NCBI GenBank assembly: GCA_948857205.1
Contig: CAQPRV010000008.1
Location: 1 to 11,001, forward strand
Source of the DNA: an uncultured Clostridia bacterium
Lineage (GTDB): Bacteria; Bacillota; Clostridia; TANB77; CAG-508
Reading direction: 5' to 3'
Length of the DNA: 11,001 bases
Shown here: piece after piece, positions 5,955 to 11,001 of the stretch
Layout: the number at the start of each line of letters is the position of its first letter
Numbering within the stretch: the stretch's first letter is position 1
Program-made: the position numbers and the translations under genes
The notes under the pieces: model-generated
What the model saw: only the letters and a program-made list of their open reading frames with translations
What the model was told of the DNA's origin: nothing
The model's database searches: none

Positions 5955-7720
5955 CTAAATTGTAAGGCTTTTTGAATGTTGCTTAAAATGTAGCGACAAA
6001 ATGAACCACACACCTCCTTGGTGTCCCCCCTCACCAGTTGGATTATATAAAGTAACTAATACAACAACTTGTGGATTATCAATTGGAGCAACACCACAAA
6101 AAGAAGTAACATATTTATTAGTATTAACTCCATCTTCTGAAGTACCTGTTTTTCCACCTATCCTATAGCCTGCAACTTTTGCATTTTTGCCGTGTACCTT
6201 CTGCCACAACTGATTCCATCATACTTAAAACTTTTTCTGAAGTCTCTTTTGAAATAACTTTTCCATTATTTTTAACTGGAATATCAGTTATATCCTTTGT
6301 TTCACTATTTATAATTTGTTTGACAATACGAGGTGCAATACTATTTCCACCATTTGCAATTGCTGATACTGCTGTTACTAATTGTATTGGCGTTATTTCA
6401 AATCTTTGACCAAAACTAATTGTTGCAAGTTCTACTGGACCTGCTTTATTTTCTGCTAAAAAAATACTATTAGCTTCACCTGGTAAATCGATTGCTGTTT
6501 TATTTAGTAATCTAAATTTATTTAAATAACTATAATACTTATTAACACCTATTTTTTGACCAAGACCAATAAATACTGGATTACAAGAATTCATTAATCC
6601 TTGTCTTAAACTTTCTGAGCCATGTGGTCTATAATGTCTCCAACACTTTATTCTTACCCCCGCAACTTCAATTCCACCTGTACAACAGAATTCTCCCTCT
6701 TTATCAATATCTGTTACTATACCTTCTTCAATTGAAGCAGATGCAGTTATAACCTTAAAAACGGAGCCAGGCTCGTAGGTATCTGCTATTGCCTTATTTC
6801 TCCATACTGCTTGAAGGTTTTTGGTTTTTTCTGATTGTTCCAAGGAATCCCATGTTTGTTTTAATTCATCTGTATATGGTTCATATGGTTTATTTAAATC
6901 ATATGATGGATAGGTTGCCATTGCTAAGATATCTCCATTTTGTGGATTCATTATTACAATATTTCCACCATCTGTACATTTATTATCTATACAAACTTCT
7001 TGCAAATATTTTTCAACAATAGATTGAATAGTTAAATCTATTGTTAATACTAAATCGTTTCCATCTATTGCAGACACATATTTCTCACCCTCGTGACCTA
7101 TTTCTGCACCTTTTGCATCAGTATGTCTTTGTATTGCTCCTTTTCTCCCTTTAAGTTCAGTTTCATACTTTGCTTCAACACCATCTAAGCCTTGATTATC
7201 ACTTCCACAAAATCCTATAATTTGTGATGCTAGTGTACTATATGGATAATATCTTTTTGTATCTTCATCAATATTTATTCCTGATGTTATATTGTTTTCT
7301 TGCATCCATAAACGTAATAAATCTGTTTTTTCTTTATCAACTTTTTTTGCAATTGTCTCAATTGAACTTCTTTTAGTTACTTTCTTTAAAGTTTTTTCAT
7401 AATCTAAGGAAAATAGTTCTGATAACTTTTTTGCAACTTTTTCTTTATTATTTTTATCTATATTTCCTGGATTAATTGTTACTGTTTCTACTGTACTACT
7501 CACTGCTAATATATTTTTTCCAGTAGCATCATAAATTGTTCCTCTTTTTGGATTTATTGTTCTATCTAGGGTTTGTTGCTGATAAGCAAGTGTAGATAGT
7601 TCCCCTCCGTTTAATAAATTGTATTTGTGCTAATCTTCCTATTAAACCTATAATTATTAGAAAACTTATAAAAAGTGTATTTCTCATTTTTCTTTTACTT
7701 GTTAATTTTGTTGTAACCAT
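5955..7720 (-). pseudogene. FtsI/SpoVD-type penicillin-binding transpeptidase, frameshifted twice and truncated
   Basis: Class B PBP that cross-links peptidoglycan at the septum or spore cortex; it is the expected gene after ftsL. True start ATG 7720 (AGGAGGA seven bases upstream) gives a cytoplasmic K/R-rich tip and one membrane anchor, then GRLAQIQFIN. A one-base insertion at 7609-7612 shifts frame before the conserved NPKRGTIYD. The main part (7503-6163) holds the dimer domain and catalytic motifs SVFK (6765-6754) and SCN. A second insertion at about 6190 (ACACGGC for ACAGGC) precedes GGKTGTS (KTG at 6152-6144). Homology stops after EGGHQGG at about 6009, and unrelated codons run to 5955. 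The last beta strands, and any PASTA tail, are absent. It is unlikely to be functional unless the frameshifts are sequence errors. Confidence 0.88.
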
Positions 7721-7773
7721 AAAAAAATCCTCCTAATGTATTTTATTAGAAAGATTTTTCTTTATTCTTTTTT

Positions 7774-8271
7774 TTAATTATTAAATATCTTATCTATTAA
7801 TTGCTCAAACCAATTCTTTTCTGTATCTATTATTACCTTTTCCGAAGGTGTCTCAACATAGTCTTTTTTTGGTAAATTTATATATAATGTTTGTTTATTT
7901 GTTAATTTTTGCATTCCTAATTTCTCTTTTGCCAATTTTTCTATCGTATTTAAGTTTAAACTATTTTGTATACTTACTTCTGTTTGTTCATTTTCTTTTT
8001 CTAATGTTGATAATTCTTTTTTTAAGGTTTGTACTTTAGAAAATTTTTCATTTATTTCGGAGTTTCTATAACTTATAGTTAGTAACAAAGCGAATATTCC
8101 AATTACAACTATTGTAAGTTTTACGTGTCTTCTTTTTTGCTCTGCAGATATCTTCACTTCTTGTCTTGGCACATCTTCTACAATTTTTAAGTTTCTTTTC
8201 TTTTTTTTCCTTTGGTAATTTGGTTGTAGTTTTCTTGGGCTTGTTGAATACTCATAATTGCTTCTAGCCAT
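7774..8271 (-). CDS. ftsL: Cell division protein FtsL-like
   Basis: A 165-residue bitopic membrane protein of the divisome (FtsL/DivIC type), linking septal peptidoglycan synthesis to the ring. A basic cytoplasmic region of about 50 residues (KKKKR) is followed by one membrane helix (about 52-68, VKLTIVVIGIFALLLTI). An extracytoplasmic coiled coil follows (about 72-116) with LGMQKLT near its end, typical of FtsL. The start at ATG 8271 is preferred: GGAGGTG lies eight bases upstream. The alternative upstream start at 8313 would overlap rsmH and lacks a site. It sits 28 bases after rsmH and 53 before the transpeptidase gene, the usual order. Sequence similarity in this family is weak, so the call rests on topology and synteny. 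Confidence 0.88.
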   Translation of the reverse strand: MARSNYEYSTSPRKLQPNYQRKKKKRNLKIVEDVPRQEVKISAEQKRRHVKLTIVVIGIFALLLTISYRNSEINEKFSKVQTLKKELSTLEKENEQTEVSIQNSLNLNTIEKLAKEKLGMQKLTNKQTLYINLPKKDYVETPSEKVIIDTEKNWFEQLIDKIFNN

Positions 8272-8299
8272 AAGTTTTTCACCTCCTATCTTCTTTTTC

Positions 8300-9229
8300 T
8301 TATGTTCTTTCAAAAATTCTTAATTTTGCACTTTTGCTTCTTGTGTTTTCTTCTTGTTCTTCTTTTGTGGCCTCTATTGGTTTTCTATTTATTATTTTTC
8401 CAAGTGATTTTGCTCCACATACACAATATGGTAAGTCATTTGGACATTTGCATTTTCCTTTTGCATCTAAATATGCATTTTTTACTGCTCTATCTTCTAA
8501 TGAATGAAAAGTTATAATGCATAATCTTCCATCTTTATTTAAACTCTCTATACATGTTTTGGTTGTTTCATATAATGGTTTTATTTCATTATTTACTTCA
8601 ATTCTAATTGCTTGAAAGGTTCTTTTAGCTGGATGTCCATTTTGTTGTTGTGATATTGGTATTGAGCTTTCTATTATTTTTACTAATTGTTTTGTAGTTT
8701 CTATTGGTTGTATTTTTCTTTCTTCACATATTTTTTTGGCAATCTTTTTTGAGAATCTTTCTTCTCCATATTCATATATTATTTTTGCTAATTGTACTTC
8801 TTCATAATTATTTAAAATGTATTTTGCATCTAGTTTCTGTGTTTTGTCCATTCTCATATCCAATTCATTTTCACCTAAATAGCTGAAACCTCTATTTCTT
8901 TCGTCAAGTTGATAAGATGATACTCCTAAATCTAATAGTATTCCATCAACTTTATCAATATTTAGTTTTTCTAAAATTTCTTTTATGTTGTCATGATTAT
9001 CGTGTATTAGTATTATATTAGAATATTTTTCTAACTTTTTCTTTGCTACGTTTAGTGCTTCCTCATCTCTATCTATTCCTATTAGTTTTCCTTTATTTGA
9101 TAATTTTTTTACTATTTCTATACTATGCCCAGCTCCTCCAATAGTACCATCAATATATATTCCATCTGGCTTTATATTAAGACCTTCGATACATTCTGTT
9201 AACATGACTGGTTTGTGCTTAAATTCCAC
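8300..9229 (-). CDS. rsmH: 16S rRNA m4C1402 methyltransferase RsmH (MraW)
   Basis: SAM-dependent enzyme that N4-methylates C1402 of 16S rRNA at the ribosomal P site; 309 residues, the normal size. The SAM motif is DGTIGGAGHS (27-36). DLGVSS (100-105) with the downstream SYQLDERNRGFSY, and ITFHSLEDR (239-247), are diagnostic. A C-terminal CKCPNDLPYCVCG cluster (four Cys, 260-271) is typical of Gram-positive RsmH. The start is GTG 9229, with GAGGTG five bases upstream and no better ATG. It follows mraZ in the usual order, but after an unusually long 410-base leader. Confidence 0.97.
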   Translation of the reverse strand: MEFKHKPVMLTECIEGLNIKPDGIYIDGTIGGAGHSIEIVKKLSNKGKLIGIDRDEEALNVAKKKLEKYSNIILIHDNHDNIKEILEKLNIDKVDGILLDLGVSSYQLDERNRGFSYLGENELDMRMDKTQKLDAKYILNNYEEVQLAKIIYEYGEERFSKKIAKKICEERKIQPIETTKQLVKIIESSIPISQQQNGHPAKRTFQAIRIEVNNEIKPLYETTKTCIESLNKDGRLCIITFHSLEDRAVKNAYLDAKGKCKCPNDLPYCVCGAKSLGKIINRKPIEATKEEQEENTRSKSAKLRIFERT

Positions 9230-9639
9230 TTTTACACCTCAATTTTTTCTTGATAATGCTTTTATAGCTGGTAAGTTAAGAAAACTACCAGCCGTATTTA
9301 TCAATTGTATTCTTTTACTAGCTTTTTATAGCTCTTTTGTAAAATAATCTTTTGCTACTTTGCACGTTTTTGTATCTTTATTTCTTTTGTATTTTTTTTA
9401 ATTTTTTCTTTTGTATTTTTTAATCTTTTGTAATTCTAGCTTTTGTAATTTTCTATTTTTTGTATATCTTTAGTATTATTGTCTTTTGCATATTATTCTG
9501 TTGTTTTCTTGTTTGTATTTCTCTTTGGTAATTTTTATCTTTTGTTTTTTTGTTATTCTTTTGTTTCTAATTTTCTTTATCTTTTGAATAATTGTCTTCT
9601 GTATCTTTTTCTTTTGTTTTTTATATAAACTTTTGCAAG
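9230..9639 (-). other. Long purine-rich mraZ-rsmH spacer with 12 CAAAAG motifs
   Basis: mraZ and rsmH are normally nearly adjacent; here 410 bases separate them. I see no frame without frequent stops. Reading the minus strand, CAAAAG occurs 12 times. In plus coordinates (CTTTTG) the sites start at 9334, 9349, 9384, 9408, 9425, 9440, 9483, 9539, 9558, 9581, 9611 and 9630. Spacing is irregular (15-56 bases) and several sites are embedded in TACAAAAGA-like units. Possible explanations are a degenerate tandem repeat, an A-rich unstructured mRNA leader or spacer, or protein or RNA binding sites. Confidence 0.55.
9267..9292 (-). promoter_or_regulatory. Hairpin in the rsmH leader
   Basis: GCTGGTA and TACCAGC pair perfectly, and the stem extends by GTT/AAC past a one-base bulge. 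It lies about 40 bases upstream of the rsmH start. No U-tract follows on the minus strand, so it is not an obvious terminator; it could be an RNA processing or stability element. It is the only GC-containing structure in the spacer. Confidence 0.4.
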
Positions 9640-10065
9640 TTATATACCTAACATTGTCATATTTTCTGCAATTTCATCTGCTGATATATTTTCATCACAA
9701 TTTTGCCATGTTTGTTTGTTCCAGATTTCTAATCTTGTCCCTACTCCTATTATTACTGCTTCTTTTTCTAAGTTTGCAGATATTCTTAAGTTATTTGGTA
9801 TTAGAAATCTTCCTTGTTTGTCTATTTCACATTCAGTTGCTCCTGATAAGAAAAATCTTACAAAGTTTCTGGCATTTCTATCTGAAAGGGGTAGTGCTTT
9901 TAATTTTGTTTCGAAATTTAACCACTCATCTTGTGAAAACGCAAATAGACATCCATCTAAACCTTTTGTTACAATAAACTTGTCACCCATGTCTTGTCGT
10001 AATTTTGAAGGCATTATTAATCTTCCTTTTACATCTAATGTGTGCTCGTATTCACCTATAAGCAA
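9640..10065 (-). CDS. mraZ: Transcriptional regulator MraZ
   Basis: A 141-residue member of the MraZ family, with two SpoVT/AbrB-like swapped-hairpin domains. The DxxGR signature appears twice, as DVKGR (11-15) and DKQGRFLIP (82-90). MraZ forms a ring-shaped oligomer that binds repeated boxes in front of its own operon and controls dcw genes. The start is TTG 10065, the only start that fits: GGAGGTG lies eight bases upstream and the protein then begins with the family-typical MLIGEYEHTLD. It heads the operon mraZ-rsmH-ftsL-pbp and appears intact. Confidence 0.97.
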   Translation of the reverse strand: MLIGEYEHTLDVKGRLIMPSKLRQDMGDKFIVTKGLDGCLFAFSQDEWLNFETKLKALPLSDRNARNFVRFFLSGATECEIDKQGRFLIPNNLRISANLEKEAVIIGVGTRLEIWNKQTWQNCDENISADEIAENMTMLGI

Positions 10066-10081
10066 TTAAATTTCACCTCCT

Positions 10082-10118
10082 CCACTTTTCTACCACTTTG
10101 TACCACTTCTCTCCACTT
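10082..10118 (-). promoter_or_regulatory. Four MraZ boxes
   Basis: AAGTGG occurs four times on the minus strand (plus-strand CCACTT at 10082, 10093, 10103 and 10113), at spacings of 11, 10 and 10 bases. This places all copies on one helical face. It matches the AAAGTG-type MraZ boxes described in mycoplasmas and lies just downstream of the -10, with the last copy next to the ribosome binding site. Autoregulation by MraZ is strongly suggested. Confidence 0.8.
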
Positions 10119-10125
10119 CAACTAA

Positions 10126-10154
10126 ATTGTAATATACTTTTTTTTATTTTGCAA
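10126..10154 (-). promoter_or_regulatory. Sigma-A promoter of the mraZ operon
   Basis: On the minus strand TTGCAA (10154-10149) and TACAAT (10131-10126) are 17 bases apart, with an A-rich spacer. The expected start of transcription falls at the first MraZ box. Upstream A/T tracts (10155-10190) could act as an UP element. Confidence 0.7.
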
Positions 10155-10358
10155 GCTTTTTTTTATTTTTTTAATATTTTTTTTAGTTACTAGTTACAGT
10201 TAAGTATATTGTTGTTGGCCTAAGCTACCTAAGTCCTACAAATCTTGATTATTTAGTGAGTATTTATTTTATATAAGGGAAAAAAATATCTAAAATATTT
10301 ATGAAAATTCGAATGCAACTGGAAAATATTTAGAAATTCTTTTCATAGAAAATGAGGG
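10155..10358. other. Intergenic region between the mraZ promoter and the tnpV remnant
   Basis: T-rich sequence, then AT-rich sequence with scattered stops in all frames. I find no gene, RNA or strong promoter. The part from about 10330 may contain the decayed N-terminal codons of the tnpV gene, because a frame reading NYTIIHLE is similar to the TnpV start, but this is weak. Confidence 0.3.
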
Positions 10359-10720
10359 ATGTTCAAGGCAAAACTACACTATTATCCATTTAGAATAAAT
10401 TCCTCGGTTACCTTTCGTTACGTCAACAAATTCTATAATTATATTATTGGGAAATATGGTCATTTAAGATTAGAATATTTAAAAAACCATAAGAAAGCTG
10501 AATATATAATAATGTTCATGAACAAAACTTTAATAAAACATATTATAGAAACTAACAAATAAGCTAAAAGAAGATTTGAAATACTTATGAAACAAATGCT
10601 AGAAGAAATCCTATTGATGAAAACTTAAAAAATACTGACCCTTTAAAATGGACTGGGCTTATGAATAATTATAAGCATACAACTGAAGAAATTATATTTA
10701 AAGAATTTATATACACATAG
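10359..10720 (+). pseudogene. tnpV remnant
   Basis: Broken gene for the transposon-encoded protein TnpV (function unknown). The part IIGKYGHLRLEYLKNHKKAEY (from about 10440) matches the family core. An in-frame TAA at 10560-10562, probably from CAA (Gln), interrupts it, and AKRRFEILMKQMLEE continues in the same frame. A small deletion near 10605 then shifts frame, and NPIDENLKNTDPLKWTG, LMNN and TEEIIFKEFIYT end at the TAG at 10718-10720. That tail has the diagnostic TnpV W-x-G-L-M-N-N pattern. The N-terminus is uncertain. The gene lies divergently upstream of mraZ and ends in a terminator stem. It indicates an old transposon scar. Confidence 0.75.
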
Positions 10721-10767
10721 AAAAAATTACTTTTCCAGTCAATGATTGGAAAAGTAATTTTTTCTAT
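10717..10767. terminator. Bidirectional terminator, perfect 20-bp stem
   Basis: Bases 10717-10736 pair without mismatch with 10748-10767 around an 11-base loop. The A-rich 5' arm and T-rich 3' arm give a U-tract on both strands. It separates two convergent genes, the tnpV remnant (plus) and the nuclease-like gene (minus), and contains the tnpV stop codon and part of the nuclease stop. Confidence 0.85.
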
Positions 10768-11001
10768 TTTTCATTATTTTCATTTTTTTCTTGTTGTTGT
10801 ATTTCAAATATTGCTTTTTGACTTTCAATTTCAGCTTTTAATTCTTCTTCTGTTGGTAAATATGTTTTATACTTTGTTGCAAATAATTGCTCATTTCCAT
10901 TTAATTTTGTTTTCAAATCAATTAAAACAAAACATTTTAAAATATAGTTATAGAACACTAAATCTATATAATAATCATCTTTTTTGGTACGAATATGTTG
11001 T
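10764..11001 (-). pseudogene. DUF1016/YhcG-type PD-(D/E)XK nuclease, 3' part with internal deletion
   Basis: The frame is open to the window edge, so the gene begins outside. Visible are DDYYIDLVFYNYILKCFVLIDLKT and, directly after, NEQLFATKYKTYLPTEEELKAE. Both blocks are typical of the C-terminal nuclease domain of DUF1016 (YhcG, PDDEXK family) proteins, with the metal-site Asp of IDLVFY and the DLK motif. In intact relatives about 40-45 residues lie between them (the GQMxMY region). Here they are joined by KLNG only, so an in-frame deletion has removed part of the core fold. The start at the GTG at 10958 is only an internal codon. The gene converges on the tnpV remnant. Confidence 0.7.

Noticed and set aside
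9334..9639. The CAAAAG tract as a repetitive coding gene
   Set aside because: All three minus-strand frames contain stops at short intervals.
9716..10069. Plus-strand frame of 117 codons opposite mraZ
   Set aside because: Antisense shadow of mraZ, which carries both MraZ signatures.

Overview
The window is very AT-rich (roughly 27-30 % GC by eye). It uses the standard code, strong AGGAGG-type ribosome binding sites and sigma-A-like promoters, and carries the head of a Gram-positive division and cell wall (dcw) cluster. This points to a low-GC Firmicute, most likely an uncultured gut-type clostridium. Almost every gene reads on the minus strand, so the layout below runs from high to low coordinates.

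Right edge (10.36-11.0 kb): the tail of a DUF1016/YhcG-type PD-(D/E)XK nuclease gene with an apparent internal deletion, a perfect 20-bp-stem bidirectional terminator, and a broken plus-strand tnpV gene. Core region (6.0-10.16 kb): a sigma-A promoter and four 10/11-nt spaced MraZ boxes drive mraZ (TTG start). Then follow an unusual 410-bp leader full of CAAAAG motifs, rsmH (mraW), ftsL and an FtsI/SpoVD-type transpeptidase gene. The transpeptidase gene has two single-base frameshifts and loses homology at about 6009, shortly after the KTG box.

Accessory region (1-6.0 kb), apparently inserted into that gene: a decayed replication-initiator-like wHTH gene; a partial (R3) and a full (R2) copy of a structured 172-173-bp repeat; a coupled gene pair (small unknown protein plus TnpV-like protein) ending in another full copy (R1); a type II restriction-modification system that looks Bsp6I-like (GCNGC); and an IS91/ISCR-like module of a frameshifted tyrosine recombinase overlapping a Y2 HUH transposase. 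The left end is a large self-complementary, pseudoknot-capable sequence.

The most interesting signals are: (1) R1 and R2, which keep length and register while their stems change in a compensatory way and each carries its own repeated word at the same offsets; (2) the only two GCNGC sites I could find in 11 kb, sitting side by side in the methyltransferase leader, with matching AGAGT/ACTCT palindromes in front of both RM genes; (3) the interleaved long stems at 5-139; (4) the CAAAAG-rich mraZ-rsmH leader. Functional proposals for these are inference; the sequence relations are directly visible.
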